A stretch of 64,000 nt of DNA from Odobenus rosmarus divergens (Eukaryota; Chordata; Mammalia; Carnivora; Odobenidae). The position numbers were made by a program, and so were the translations under genes. The notes beneath the pieces are model-generated. The model was not told the DNA's origin and ran no database searches. It saw only the letters and a list, made by a program, of their open reading frames with translations. Positions 1 to 11,345 of the stretch are shown piece by piece. The stretch covers positions 907,653-971,652 of the forward strand of contig NW_004450397.1 in the NCBI RefSeq assembly GCF_000321225.1, read 5' to 3'. The first letter of the stretch is position 1. Every line of letters starts with the position of its first letter.

Positions 1-1495
1 TCATTTCAAATTAGAGCTCAAAGAAGTTGTTTACCACACTTGCACTTATTATATTAAATATTTTCCTTCCACATACCTCCAATTGTTTATTTCATTTATT
101 TACATAATTCTCTCTATGCTTACCCTGTTCAGTTCTCATTCAAGCATTTGAAAATTAATAAAAATAAAGAATCACTGTTCTTGAGCAAACACAGAATGAA
201 TAAAGATTTACAGAAAACTATTCAAAATGTATAAAACAGCTTTAGAAAATGACACTGCTTTTGGAAATATAGTTTAATCATGTAATTACCATTGTTCTGG
301 TGATCATATTTTGGCTTTAGGATACTCTGATCAATAGAAGAGAGATTGGGGCAAATCTAAGTTAAGATCAGGTGACCTTAGATGTCAGCTTTCAAACCAA
401 AGAGCAATTAGCAATGAGTGCAATATGGGTACAATGGTAGATCTCAAACCCTTCACAGGCGAGCTGCCAAATGTTGAGCAATATGTAAAAGTTACTATTG
501 TTGCAACTGAAAATACATAATAAAATAACAATGTCTATTATATGTAGCTTCTTGAGTTATCTAATGCAATGTAGGATGCTTTAGACTCCTTGTTAATTCA
601 TATGTAACCTAAAAGCAAGGGAAAATTCTTGCATTAATTTTCTTTTATCACAGATTTGGAACAAAACTTCAAAATGTTGGTTACCTTTCCTGGAGGACAG
701 GAGAGAAAGTCAGGCGAAAGGACAAGGAGGAAGAGTTAGCTTTACACAAGTTATAATAATGTTTTAAGATTGGCTGTGGATTTACAGGCATTCCCTATAT
801 TGTAAAATAAATAACAGTAAAAAGAAATAGAAATGAGATATGCAAAAGACAAATATTGATAATGAATCATGATGATAAATTCATTCTGTTCACCTAAGTT
901 CCTAAATACCACAACAATAACACTATCGATCAAGAAAAAAAAAAGGAAAAGGAAAGAAAATCAAATCAAATCAAAACAAAACAAAAACAGGAATTAAGCC
1001 TGTGCAACAGAAATCATGCGTGTACTCTTTACTGGTACTTGTGAACATCTTTGGCTTGGGAGTGCTTACGAGAGTCAGGGAAGACTAGTATGGGGTTATA
1101 GTCTTCCTCTGTGTGAACTCAGTAGATAACTATTGAGACTTTTAAAGATGCTGTAAGATCATCTTATACAGTAGTAGTGACTGTATGTTAATTAGAGCTG
1201 ACTTGTTTCATGTGGTTCAGGGTCTTTTAATACCTTTAAAATATGCTGCCAAAATTTCTACTATTTAAAAGTGTGCGCAAAGAGAAAGAGTTGGAAAACT
1301 ACTTGCCTAAAGGACGTTGGAAAGAATGGAATAGTTAAGCAATATAATCCTTCAAAATGCTGCAATGAACTCCAGAGGAGTCCTAAAAAAGATCTGGAAC
1401 AAATTTGTATTTTTCTGGAGACTATTAAAAGCCCATCCTAATCTAAAATTCAGAATAAATTCAGAGATGATACTCCAGAGATTCTTAAATTTCTC
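1..1495. other. Unassigned AT-rich unique sequence
   Basis: I recognise no gene or repeat here. The only open frame of note (60 codons, minus strand, 751-933) has no recognisable family features. A-rich simple sequence (AAATC and AAAAC runs) lies at about 930-990. Confidence 0.5.
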
Positions 1496-1519
1496 AAACT
1501 TTTCAATGCCCAACTTAAG

Positions 1520-1755
1520 CAGTATAGTTTAGAGGCTCTAAAGCTAGACTGCCTGGATTCAAGTCTAAATTCAGCCACTCCTTCTGTGACTGGAACAAGA
1601 TACCAACACCCTATCTGGCTTAGTTTCTTCCAAAAAATAGAAATAATCACTAAATCTGTAGTATAGGGGTATTGTGAGACTTAAGTTAATATACATAAAT
1701 ATAAATAAAATTCTTGGAATAGGATTAATGCCTCATACACAATAAGAATCCTTCA
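1520..1755 (+). repeat. MIR SINE, old and diverged
   Basis: The order of MIR landmarks is visible: a tRNA-like head (AGACTGCCTGGATTCAAGTC), a 'cttagtttcttcc...aaatagaaataat' core and a 'gtgagacttaagttaatat' 3' part. Heavy divergence fits an ancient mammalian SINE. The ends are approximate. Confidence 0.6.
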
Positions 1756-1815
1756 GTGCTAGATATTATTACCTTTATAGCAGCTTTAAGACCTATAGAG
1801 AGCTACAAGAAAAGG

Positions 1816-1932
1816 CAGTTTCTTTCTTACTTTTCTTTCTTTACTTTCTTTCCTTCCTTCCTTCCTCCCTCCCTCCCTCCCTCCCCCTCTATTTCTTTTC
1901 TTTTTTCTTTCTTTCTTTCTTTCTTTCTTACA
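1816..1932. repeat. Pyrimidine microsatellite (TTTC)n/(TTCC)n/(CCCT)n
   Basis: About 115 bp of almost pure C/T on the + strand, passing from TTTC to TTCC to CCCT and back to TTTC units. It creates two spurious open frames (1756-2091 plus; 1786-1968 minus) of low-complexity Ser/Phe/Pro or Lys/Arg/Glu composition. Confidence 0.95.
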
Positions 1933-2360
1933 TGTGTCAGGTATTTTGATGGAGCTGGTTTGGTTCACAGTATTTACTTAAGCTGTAGAGAGACAAAATC
2001 AATGACTCCAATATATATATATATACATTGCTTTTTATTTAATGTCATTAGTGGTTTTTTTAGAAAAAAATTCTTGAAAGAAGTTTTTTAAACATTTCTG
2101 AGTTGTGACTTATACTTCTCAGTTCACAGAAAAAGAGAAAGGTTAACAATTTTTTTAAGTTCTTATCATAATAACCTCCTTCTAAATTCTAACCAAATAA
2201 GAATGTGTTTATACATAAAAATGAAAAATTATGCCATTTTATAATCTATTTTCAATTGACAATAAATATACATTATTCCATTTTTATGATTGCATATTAA
2301 TCAATTATATTTATATAACATTACCTATTTAGCCAATTAATCCTGTAATTTAGATTTTAT

Positions 2361-2553
2361 TCTTTTTAAAAAGATTTTATTTATTTGACAGAGAGAGAGA
2401 GAGAGAACAAGCTGCGGGGAGCGGCAAGCAGAGGGAGAGGGAGAAGCAGGCTCCCCACTAGCAGAGAGCCCTATGCAGGACTAGATCCCAGGACCCTGGT
2501 ATCAGGACCTGAGCCAAAGGCAGATGCTTAACCACTGAACCACCCAGGCGTCC
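2361..2553 (-). mobile_element. SINEC (tRNA-Lys-derived carnivore SINE), first of a twin insertion
   Basis: In antisense the element runs from the A-tail (TTTTTAAAAAGATTTTATTTATTT), through the GA-rich tract and body, to the head 'gaaccacccaggcgtccc'. It is flanked by a TSD, CCTGTAATTTAGATTTTAT, at 2342-2360 and 2554-2572. The same target sequence recurs after the next SINE. Confidence 0.95.
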
Positions 2554-2572
2554 CCTGTAATTTAGATTTTAT

Positions 2573-2778
2573 TTTATTTTTATTTTTTATTTTTTAAAGA
2601 TTTTATTTATTTATTTGACAGAGACAGAGAAAGTGAGAGCAGGAACACAAGCAGCAGGAGTGGGAGAGGGAGAAGCAGGCTTCCCCCTGAGGAGGGAGCC
2701 CAATGTGGGACTCGATTCGAGGACCCTGGGATGACCTGAGCTGAAGGCAGACGCTTAACGACTGAGCCACCCAGGAGC
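2573..2778 (-). mobile_element. SINEC, second of a twin insertion
   Basis: Antisense SINEC with a long T/A-rich tail, a (GA)-rich tract and the head 'gagccacccaggagcc'. Its flanks are the target copies at 2554-2572 and 2779-2796, so it shares one TSD with the preceding SINE. Body differences from that SINE suggest two insertions rather than a recent tandem duplication. Confidence 0.93.
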
Positions 2779-2929
2779 CCTGTAATTTAGATTTTAAAAA
2801 GAAACTTTATGGTCAAGTTTTGTCTTATTATTTAAAAGCAAAACAAAACAAGATAACTGCCCCCCTCCTTTTATATATATGTCAGAATATTTTCCTGGAA
2901 TAAAGTTCTAAAAATTGGAATGGCTTAAG

Positions 2930-3330
2930 ACATCTTTTTTTTTTTATTGCTAGATTGCTTTCCAAATGGACTGGGTTTTACAAGGTATCACTCATACCAG
3001 CAGTTAGAAAACAGCCCTCTTTCCTATATTCTGACAACATAAGTCATTTGAAATTCTGCTAATCTCATGCTCAAAGAATATAGCAAAGGGTTGCCTCCAT
3101 TTGGAGTTATGTGATTAATATTAATGTTTATCATATTTTCCAAAAAATATTTTATGAGCAGCATATCCATACCTTGCTCATTTTCCTATCACGGCATCTT
3201 TTTCTTACTGATTCTGGAGAGCTTTTAATCCATTAAGGATATTAACTATTTGTCAAATGTTTCAACTAGCTTCCAGCCAGTCCTTTTTATTTTATTGTTG
3301 TTTATGATGTTCACAGTATTATTTTAAAAT
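2930..3330 (-). mobile_element. Ancient L1 fragment (L1M-type), antisense
   Basis: The + strand reads like reversed old L1: 'attgctagattgctttccaaa', then 'accagcagtt', then 'ggatattaactatttgtcaaatg'. Heavily decayed, with no open frame. Boundaries and subfamily are uncertain. Confidence 0.55.
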
Positions 3331-3667
3331 GAGGAAAATAGGTAACATTTTACTTACGAAAATTAGGAATATGAAACATCACTATAATGCTACTTCCTAC
3401 AACCATTTTTTCAAAAACATTTTTCAAGAGTTACATGACAAGAAGAAATGTCCATGCTAATAATAGGTGAAATAAATAATCAAGAAATAAAATTCCATAT
3501 ATATTATGACTGATAATTATATATATTATGAATGATAAAATGTAGATTTAAGACAGTAAAGATATATAGAAAAATATTAGCCGTTGTTATCCGTAGGTGA
3601 AGGGGCTGTGAGTGATTTTTGTCATTCTCTCTATTCTTTTCTCTGAAGCACACATGTGGTTTTTATT

Positions 3668-3856
3668 TTTTTTAATATTTTTAAAGATTTTATTTTTTTG
3701 AGAGAGAGAGTGAGAGAGAGAGAGAGAGAGAGAGCATAGCCAGGGGGGAGGGGTAAAGGGAGAGGGAGAAGCAGACTCCCTGCTGAGCAGAGAGCCCGAT
3801 GTGGGAGTAGATCCCAGGACCCTGGGATCATGACCGATTGAGCCACCCAGGCGCCC
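3668..3856 (-). mobile_element. SINEC, full length
   Basis: Antisense SINEC with A-tail, (GA)n tract and the head 'gagccacccaggcgcccc'. An imperfect TSD (CACATGTGGTTTTTA / CACAGGTGGTTTTTA) lies at 3651-3665 and 3857-3871. Two overlapping minus-strand open frames (3587-3859 and 3631-3900) are translations of this repeat. Confidence 0.95.
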
Positions 3857-4183
3857 CACAGGTGGTTTTTAAAATCACAAAAATGTATTAGTAAAACCAA
3901 ACTTCATCAGTGACAGCTTGAAGCAAACATCCAACATAGGAAAAGCTGACACCAGTTAAGGATTTCTGCACTTCTCTGTAAACATAATAAAATTCTACAT
4001 CTATACAAGATAAATACCTTATCCCAACAAGCACACTCATCCAAAATGCCAACATGATCATTGTAGCATTAATTAAATTTTATTATGATATTAAGAGTGG
4101 TTAGACTGCAGGATGAGATGCTGATAAAGATGAAGCTAAAGTGTTTTACAGCAAGATTTGTTTATAGACAAAGCTAGCTTTCC

Positions 4184-4333
4184 ACTCGGGTCGTGATCCT
4201 GGAGTCCCGGGATCGAGTCCCACATCGGGCTCCCTGCTTGGCGGGGAGTCTGCTTCTCCCTCTGACCCTCTTCCCTCTCGTGCTCTCTATCTCTCATTCT
4301 CTCTCTCAAATAAATAAATAAAATCTTTAAAAT
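4184..4333 (+). mobile_element. SINEC, 5'-truncated
   Basis: Begins within the body at 'ctcgggtcgtgatcctgg' and keeps the B-box-like 'gggatcgagtccc', the CT-rich tract and the (AAAT)n/AATCTTTAAAA tail. The tRNA-like head with the A box is missing. The 77-codon frame on the opposite strand is a repeat shadow. Confidence 0.9.
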
Positions 4334-4904
4334 AGTAATAATAATATTTTTAAAAGACAATGAATTCAAAAAATAATTTTACATGTCTCTACAATTTGAT
4401 CATGTAATGACAATGGTATAAGGAAGCATTTAACGAGGAAACTCATGAAAAAAAAGTGGTTACATCAATCCATTGGCTCCAGTTCAAGACTTTCGAGGCT
4501 TACAGACTGAAGAAGATTGAACATTAAGGTATTAGGGTATTAATATAAAGTTTTCTTGAAAACATCTTCTGTTTCAAGCTGAATGAGAACACCTATCTTG
4601 TTCATTTCAAATTTTCTACATAAAGATCAGTATTCACTAATCCTAAGTAAAGAAAAGATATAAGACAAATATTTAATTGTTTAATTATAACTATCTTGAA
4701 GTCAAACTGATATGGATATAGAAGCATTAAGAAGTTATTTATGTCAATACTTGTTTACGATGTAATATGATTTTGTACAATAGTGACCAGTTAGAATTTT
4801 TCAATATATTCAACTTCAATCTAAGGTCTGCTAAAAATAAGTCATGTCTTGTCTGATCTATAAGAAATAGAAAAAGTTATGTAAATGTAGATTTTATTCC
4901 CTCA

Positions 4905-5089
4905 CTTATAACTTTAATAGATATTTACTGAGCACTGAGTTTGCTTCAGTAATTGTGCTAGAAGCAGCAACTACAACACTGAATAAAGCAGGTTCCTGCC
5001 AAAGGACCTTGCAGGACAGTGGGAAGGACAGATACACAAGTTAACACAGCATAAAGTATGATGAACATCATGATAGGAAGAGTTCAGGG
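4905..5089 (-). mobile_element. L2 LINE 3' end, antisense fragment
   Basis: The + strand shows the reversed L2 terminus: 'agatatttactgagcactg', then 'aataaagcaggttcctgcc', then 'agttaacaca'. Truncated at about 5089, where an L1 fragment begins. Confidence 0.55.
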
Positions 5090-5272
5090 TGACCTTACGA
5101 TCCAGCAATTGCACTACTAGGTATTTACCCAAAGGATACAAAAATAATGATTCGAAGGGATACATGCACCCTGATGTTTATAGCAGCATTATCAACAATA
5201 GCCAAATTATGGAAAGAGCCCAACATCCATATATCCATTGACAGATGAGTGGATTAAGAAGATGTGGCATAG
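5090..5272 (+). mobile_element. L1 ORF2 C-terminal fragment
   Basis: Translated in sense, it gives the typical tail of the L1 ORF2 protein (residues like ...LLGIYPKDTK..., then ...MFIAALSTIAKLW..., then ...WIKKMW). Only about 60 codons remain before a CA-rich array, so it is a dead 5'- and 3'-truncated copy. Confidence 0.88.
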
Positions 5273-5273
5273 A

Positions 5274-5355
5274 TACACATACACACCAGACACACAGACA
5301 CACACACATAAACACACACGGGTATATATATATATATATACACCCAGGCACCCCA
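5274..5355. repeat. CA/TA microsatellite ending in a 14-bp SINE-head-like stub
   Basis: Imperfect CA repeats, then (TA)n, then CACCCAGGCACCCC, which matches the reversed first bases of SINEC. The CA array sits where related L1 copies in this window also carry CA repeats. Confidence 0.75.
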
Positions 5356-5625
5356 TGTAAAATATAGATAACTTCTGATTGATAGTCATTACAGATAACG
5401 TGATTTCCTAGGAAAGTTCTCTAGACTAAATGTTATATAATTCCTTTTAGTCAGTATGGACAATTTAAATTGTTTAAATTTCACAATGAATATATTTTTT
5501 ATTATGTGTTTTAGCATATATTTAATCAGGTAGTAAGTCACATAAAGAATACAAAAACATGGCCTTAAAATAAAATATGTTGTATTGTTTCTATTTCTTA
5601 GATATCTTAATTTTTAAAATTAAAT

Positions 5626-5826
5626 GTGGGGGCACCTGGGTGGATCAGCCAGTTAAGTGTCCAACTCTTGATTTCAGCTCAGGTCATGATCTGAGGGCTG
5701 TAGGATAGAGCCCTGCATAGGGCTCTGCCCTCAGCAGAGAGTCTGCTTATCTCTCTCCCTCTGCTCCTCTCCCTGCTAACACTCACTCTATCTCTAAAAT
5801 AAATAAATAAAATCTTTAAAAAAAAT
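5626..5826 (+). mobile_element. SINEC, first of a tandem pair
   Basis: Sense SINEC with head 'ggggcacctgggtgg', diverged body and (AAAT)n/AAATCTTTAAAAAAA tail. The next SINE begins directly at the end of this A-tail. Confidence 0.92.
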
Positions 5827-5827
5827 T

Positions 5828-6018
5828 AGGATGCCTGTCTGGCTCAGTTGGTTAAGCGGCTACCTTCAGCTCTGGTCATGATCTTACGTTCTTGGGATCT
5901 AGCCCAGCATCAGGCTCCCTGCTCAGTGGGGAGTCTACTTCTCCCTCTGCCCCTCCCCCCACTGCTCCTGCACTCTCTCTCCCTCTCTCTCTCAAATAAA
6001 TAAATAAAATCTTTTAAG
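5828..6018 (+). mobile_element. SINEC, second of a tandem pair
   Basis: Sense SINEC (head 'aggatgcctgtctggctcag') joined to the A-tail of the previous copy, suggesting insertion into that A-rich tail. Ends with (AAAT)n AAATCTTTTAAGAAA. Confidence 0.92.
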
Positions 6019-6270
6019 AAAATGAAATGTAATTTTTAAGGCTATATCTGAGTGCAAATCATGCCATTTTAACAAAATCATAGGACTGGATCATTGGAGC
6101 TCAGGCTATAAGAGAATATTGAGCAAACAAAAATAAAATTTTACAAACCCAGTTTTACCTGATTACCTGTAAACACAAGACATACTCAATTGACCTGTTA
6201 TGTAAACCATTCACCCACTCTCTATCTCCAAACTTTAACAAAAAGATACAACTCCTAAAAGATAAGCTGG

Positions 6271-6450
6271 AGGGGCACCTGGGTGGCTCAGTTCGTTAGG
6301 TGTCCTGACTCTTGCTTAGGTCATGAACTCAGGGTAGTATGATCAAGCCCCCTTGGACTCCATCCTCAGCGGAGAGTTTGCTTAAGGTTCTCTCCCTCTT
6401 CCTCTGCCCCTCCCGCACTCTCAAATAAAAACAAATAAATCTTTCAAAAA
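6271..6450 (+). mobile_element. SINEC, diverged
   Basis: Sense SINEC from 'aggggcacctgggtggctcag' to 'aaataaatctttcaaaaaa'. An imperfect TSD is visible (AAGATAAGCTG near 6260; AATATAAGCTG near 6450). The body has several small indels, so it is an older copy. Confidence 0.92.
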
Positions 6451-6794
6451 ATATAAGCTGACTATTCATCTACTTGAATGTGAAGGTAACTTTTTTTGTA
6501 AATTTATTAGCAGAGTCTTTTCAAAATTAATTAATATTTGAATGTGCATAGTACAACCTAAAAAAGCACCTCTCCTATTGGCAGCTCAATAAATGTTAGC
6601 TGAATCTGAAGTAAGTAATTACGTTGCTAAAGAAAGTAAGTGAATTGTTTTAGATCCTAAAGATACAGCATTTCACATCAACTTGAAACTAGCTATAAAA
6701 TAGTGTTCATCTGGTAAGCATTCATCTTAAAAATTAATCATGGACTTCATTATTTACCCAATGTCTTTGTACTTATTCCTGTTATCACTAGACA

Positions 6795-6985
6795 CAGCAC
6801 CTTGGGATTAGACATGGATCCCAGTAGCAGTTCTACCATTATTAACTGCGCATTCTTGGACATTACTTAACCAGCAATTTAGTCACAATTTCTTTATTTA
6901 TAAAATACCATGTCCTCCTGACAGAATGATTGTGATGATCAAGCAAGTTAATATATAGAAAAAGATAAAGCCCAACATAAATATG
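6795..6985 (+). repeat. MIR SINE
   Basis: MIR landmarks in order: 'gcagttctaccattattaactg', 'cttggacattacttaacc', 'tttctttatttataaaat', then 'gtgatgatcaagcaagttaatat'. Old and diverged; the ends are estimates. Confidence 0.6.
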
Positions 6986-8010
6986 AGATTAGCTCACTTC
7001 ATGATTGGCTGCTAAATAAGTATTTTTATTGAATACACCCATTCTATAAAAACTGGTTTGAAAGCTGATATTGATTTGAAATTCAAATGCTCTGTAAATA
7101 CTTTTCTGGTTGTTTATACATTTATACCATTAAAATGTATCTGCACTCGTATGTGGTATAACAATTTGTTTTGCAAGGGTCTGAAGAAATGACTGAACAT
7201 ACACTAAAATAAACAAATAATATATGCTTAGATTATGAATTGTTTATAATGATAAATTTTTCATCTCAGAGATGGATCCATTATATTTGTCTATTCAAAG
7301 CTGTGATCCTTTTGTACAATAATCACATTATTATACAATTGTTTCATCCTCCTTATGTGTTAGAGTGTGAATTAAGGCTCTTTCCTTAGTAAAACTAAGA
7401 CTATATGTGTAGTTATTTAAAACCAATTATGTCACTATATACTTTTTAGAATGGCTAAAATAAAAAATAGTAAGAGTACCAAATAGTGGCAAGAATGTCG
7501 AGTATCTGGATACTCATGTTTTATTGGTGGGTATGTGAAATGCTACGGCTAAACTATAAAATAGTTTGGAAGTTTCTTATAAAGCTAAATATCATACAAC
7601 CCAGAAATTGTACTCTTGGCCATTTGTTTCAGAGATATGAAAAGTTACTTTCACACAAAAGCCTGCACATTATAAAGTTCCTATCAGCTTTATTTATAAT
7701 AGTCAAAAAATGACATTAGCGAGATAACCTTCAACATGTATGGTTAAATAAACTGTGGTTCATACATACCATGAAATACTATTCAGCATCAAAAAGGAAT
7801 GTACTGATGCACACAACATGGATAAAACTCAAGAGAATCATGATGACTGACAAAAAGCCAATTTCAAAAGAGTCTACATTTTATGATTCTATTTATATAA
7901 CATCTTAAAGTTACATTTCTGAAATGGAGAACAGAGTAGTGTTGCCAGTAGTCTGGGACTGGGCAGGCTTGACAGGGAAGTGGGTAATGTTTTAAAAGGA
8001 GAATAAAATG

Positions 8011-8196
8011 GGGGTGCCTGGGTGGCTCAGTCAGTTAAGTGCCTGCCTTCAGCTTAGGTTCTGATCCCAGGATCCTGGGATCAAGCCCAGTGTCAGGCTC
8101 CCTGCTCAGCAGAGAGCCTGCTTCTCCCTCTGCCCCTCCCCCTGCTCGTGCTTTCTTTCACTCTATCAAATAAAATAAATAAAATCTTTAAAAAAA
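8011..8196 (+). mobile_element. SINEC inserted in an old L1
   Basis: Full-length sense SINEC with a clear 12-bp TSD, AGAATAAAATGG, at 8000-8011 and 8197-8208. The insertion splits the old L1 3' UTR. Confidence 0.95.
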
Positions 8197-8290
8197 AGAA
8201 TAAAATGGATTCTTTGTGGTAGAACTGTTCAGTATCCTAACAGTGACTGTGGATATCTGAACCAACACAAGTAATAAAACTGTAGAGAAC

Positions 8291-8292
<2 letters not shown>

Positions 8293-8333
<41 letters not shown>
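8293..8333. repeat. (CA)n microsatellite
   Basis: About 20 uninterrupted CA units within the old L1 3' UTR; likely length-polymorphic. Confidence 0.98.
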
Positions 8334-8340
<7 letters not shown>

Positions 8341-9124
8341 AGTAAAACCAGGGGAAACCTGAATAAGAGCAGTGGATTATATCAATGTCAGTATATGACT
8401 ATGATATTATTGTATAGTTTTGCAATTATGTTACCATTAGATTGAGTAAAGTATGAAGGGATTTCTGTGTATCATTACTTACAAATGCATGGGAATCCAC
8501 AATTATCTCAATAAAATTTTTAATTGAAAAAAATTAATGGTGTTGCATAATATTAAAGAAACCTAACTACATGTGTATAAATATAGGAGTTTATAAATTG
8601 ACACACTCTAAAACACATTCTTGTTTTATTTTGTACAAAAGAAGTACTAGATGAAAATTTGATATCAATTCTATCAATGAATATCATACCAAAAATAATT
8701 AACTAAATACAGTTCATTAATTTCTCTTTGATATACTTTATTTTATTCAATTTTCATTTGCTAGCAGCATATATACTTGTTTATAAATGGTTCCCATGTG
8801 CTAATAAATGTCAGGGTTATAAGACCTTTTATTCAGTTTAGACATAAGAGAGATTTATATCTGAATTACAGTAATTATTTTACATAGAGTTAGAATTAAT
8901 TGACTCCACTAGAATCAAAATTCAAAACAGAAAGGTGGTCTACTGGTTTTTATTACTATGTTTAGTAAAATAGATCTAATAGACTTTGTTAAGATATTAG
9001 AAAAAATTGTCTTAATTATAACTTAATTTACTTGTTTTTCTCCTAGGTTTTATTTCCTTGGCTGCAAAAAATAAATATTGCAATGAAAGTGTACTATTTG
9101 AATACTCAGAAATTTTGGGAGTTC

Positions 9125-9757
9125 CTTCAATTTAAAACCAAAATAGTATAGCTGCTATGGAAAACAATATGGGGACTCCTCAAAAAATTAAAATTAGAAC
9201 TACCATATGATCAAACATCTTATTTCTATGTATTTATCCAAAAGAATTGAAATCAAAATCTCAAAATGATATTTGCACTCTTATGTTCACTGCAGTACTA
9301 TTTATAATAGTCAAGATGCAGAAAGAATGTAAATGACCATGCATGGCTGAGTGGATAAAGAATATACATACAATGGAATATTATTCAACCTTAAAAATAA
9401 AGAAAATCTTGCAATATACCACAACATGGATAAACCCTAAGGGCATTATCCTAAGTGAAATAAGCCAGTCACAGAAGGATAAATACTGCAAGATTTGAGG
9501 TATATGAGGTACCTCAAATTCATAGAAGTAGAGAGTAGAACGGTGGTTACCAGGGGTTGGGATGAAAGGAGAATTGGAAAGTTAATAATCAATGAGTATA
9601 AAATTTCAGTTATGCAAGATGAACAAATTCTAGACATCTGCTGTATAGCATTGTGCCTATAGTTAACAATACCATATAGTACACTTAAAAATCTGTTAAG
9701 AGGGCAGATTTCACTTTCAGTGTCCTTACCTCAATAAAATAAATTTTAAAAAGGCAA
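9125..9757 (+). mobile_element. Old L1 3' end (L1MA-like)
   Basis: Sense remnant: 'tatggaaaacaatatgggga', 'aaaattagaactaccatatg', 'caatggaatattattcaacc', 'aagtgaaataagccagtcac', ending in 'tcaataaaataaattttaaa'. It lacks the 5' part and has no long open frame. Subfamily inferred by eye. Confidence 0.82.
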
Positions 9758-10164
9758 ATTTGAATTTGATTTATTTCTTATACATTTCCCTTAGGCCAGT
9801 TTGTTAGCTATCCCTGTCCTGACATCTTGATAGAGTTTAAGTAGCACGTTTAAGCATTAATAGACTGAAATTTTCAGATGGCTTAAAACTATTGAACAAG
9901 AGTCATCATTGTTAACCCTCTTAATAATAATTTTAGAGCTTAAAGAGTTAAAATGCAAAGCTTATTCACACAAGCCATGAGAGAGGAAAGAAAAGTAGAA
10001 TCTTAAAATGTAAGTGAAAAATAGTACAGCCCATCAGTTCCAGCAGAAGCTCAAAGATAATAGGTCATGCAGCAAGTGAACAGCCCAACGAAGACACCAT
10101 TACTTCAAGATATCATTCTTCTCCTCTTCTTCAATACACAGTAAAGATCTGTTTATTTTTCAAG

Positions 10165-10792
10165 ACTTATGTCAACTGACAGACAAATGGATAAGGAAGA
10201 TGTGGTATGCGTACACACACACACACACACACACATATACATACAATGGAATATTGTGCAACCATAAAAAAGGATGAGAATGTGCCACTTGGAAAAATAT
10301 GGATGGACTTATAGGCTATTAGGCTAAGTGAAATAAGTCAGACTGAGAAAGACAAATACCAAATGACTGCACTCACAGGTGGAATCTAAAATATAAAACA
10401 AAGGAGTAAACAAACAAAAAGCAGAAAGAGGCCTATAAATAAGAGAACACACTGATGGTTGCCAAAGGGCAGGGACAAAATGAGTGAAAGAGAGTGGAAG
10501 ATACAGGCTTCCAGTTAGGAAATGAATAAGTCATGAGAATAAAAGGCACAGCATATAAAATATCATAAATTTTATACATGTATATAGATACATGTGTATA
10601 TATATATATATATATACACATATATAGTCAATGATATTTTAATAGCATTGTATGGTGACAGATGGTAGTTATTCTGTGGTGAGCATTGCATAACATACAG
10701 AGAAGTTGAATCATTATGTTGTACATCTGAAACTAATGTAATAGTATGTGTCAACTATATACAAATTTAAAAATAGTAAATAAAAGAAAGGA
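10165..10792 (+). mobile_element. L1 3' end with internal CA and TA arrays
   Basis: Sense L1: 'gacagacaaatggataagg', a (CA)n at about 10211-10233, 'caatggaatattgtgcaacc', 'gtgaaataagtcagactgag', then a 3' UTR ending 'aaatttaaaaatagtaaat'. A (TA)n lies at about 10596-10616. Open frames here are repeat shadows. Confidence 0.85.
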
Positions 10793-10861
10793 TGGTCAAA
10801 TTCTGTTAATCCCACCTGGACTACAAGCAGATATACTCACTCTTTCTTCTGGCCCCAAAGT

Positions 10862-11205
10862 GTCCCTAATTATTGATTCAACTCATTTATCCATTTATTC
10901 TCTCATTCAACAAATATTTCTGAGCAACAACTATATGCCTAACACACACAGCAGTGAAAAACAGACAAAAAATTTACTATTCTTTTGAAGCTGACAGTGG
11001 TATATGGGAAGACAGTAATAAAAAAAATTATGTTTACAGTATGTTAGATGGTGAAAAATAGAAGAAAATTAGTAGGGAAGAGGGATAAAAAGTATGCATT
11101 TGAAGATGGTGTATACAATTCTGTGTAAAGACATCCTGGAAAGGCCTCAGTAGGAAGAATAATATTTGATTAAAGTTCAGAAGGAGGTGAAGAAATGTCC
11201 TCATA
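10862..11205 (-). mobile_element. L2 LINE 3' portion, antisense
   Basis: The reversed L2 terminus is legible: 'ttcaacaaatatttctgagc', 'gcagtgaaaaacagacaaaa', 'ggaaaggcctcag'. The element is old and imperfect. A second L2 tail in the opposite orientation follows within about 20 bp. Confidence 0.65.
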
Positions 11206-11224
11206 ATTAATAGTACAAATCTGT

Positions 11225-11345
11225 TTCCCTCTATTAAGCTAAGATATTCAAGGTCAAGGACCACACCTTAATCATTTTTGTATGCCAGGTTCTAAAACAA
11301 GAGCTACCACACAGATGGGACCTCGTAAGTATATGTTGAATGAAA
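11225..11345 (+). mobile_element. L2 LINE 3' tail, sense
   Basis: Reads 'tattcaaggtcaaggaccac' and ends 'gtaagtatatgttgaatgaa', the usual L2 3' end. With the preceding antisense L2 it forms a diverged tail-out inverted pair. Confidence 0.6.

Larger units (their letters stand above)
7440..8535 (+). mobile_element. Old L1 3' end (L1M-type), interrupted by a SINE
   Basis: Sense remnant of the ORF2 end ('gaaatactattcagcatcaa', 'acatggataaaactcaagag') followed by a 3' UTR and a terminal A-rich stretch near 8520. A SINEC at 8011-8196 and a CA array at 8293-8333 lie inside it. The 75-codon frame at 7486-7713 is a remnant of this element, not a gene. Confidence 0.75.

Noticed and set aside
1756..2091. 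111-codon plus-strand open frame rich in Ser, Phe and Pro
   Set aside because: It is produced by the pyrimidine microsatellite, which rarely contains stops.
3587..3900. Two overlapping minus-strand open frames of 89-90 codons
   Set aside because: Both are translations of the antisense SINEC at 3668-3856; the same peptide phrases recur at other SINEs.
5090..5272. Functional L1 reverse transcriptase gene
   Set aside because: Only about 60 codons of the ORF2 C-terminus remain; none of the L1 copies here keeps the endonuclease or polymerase domains.
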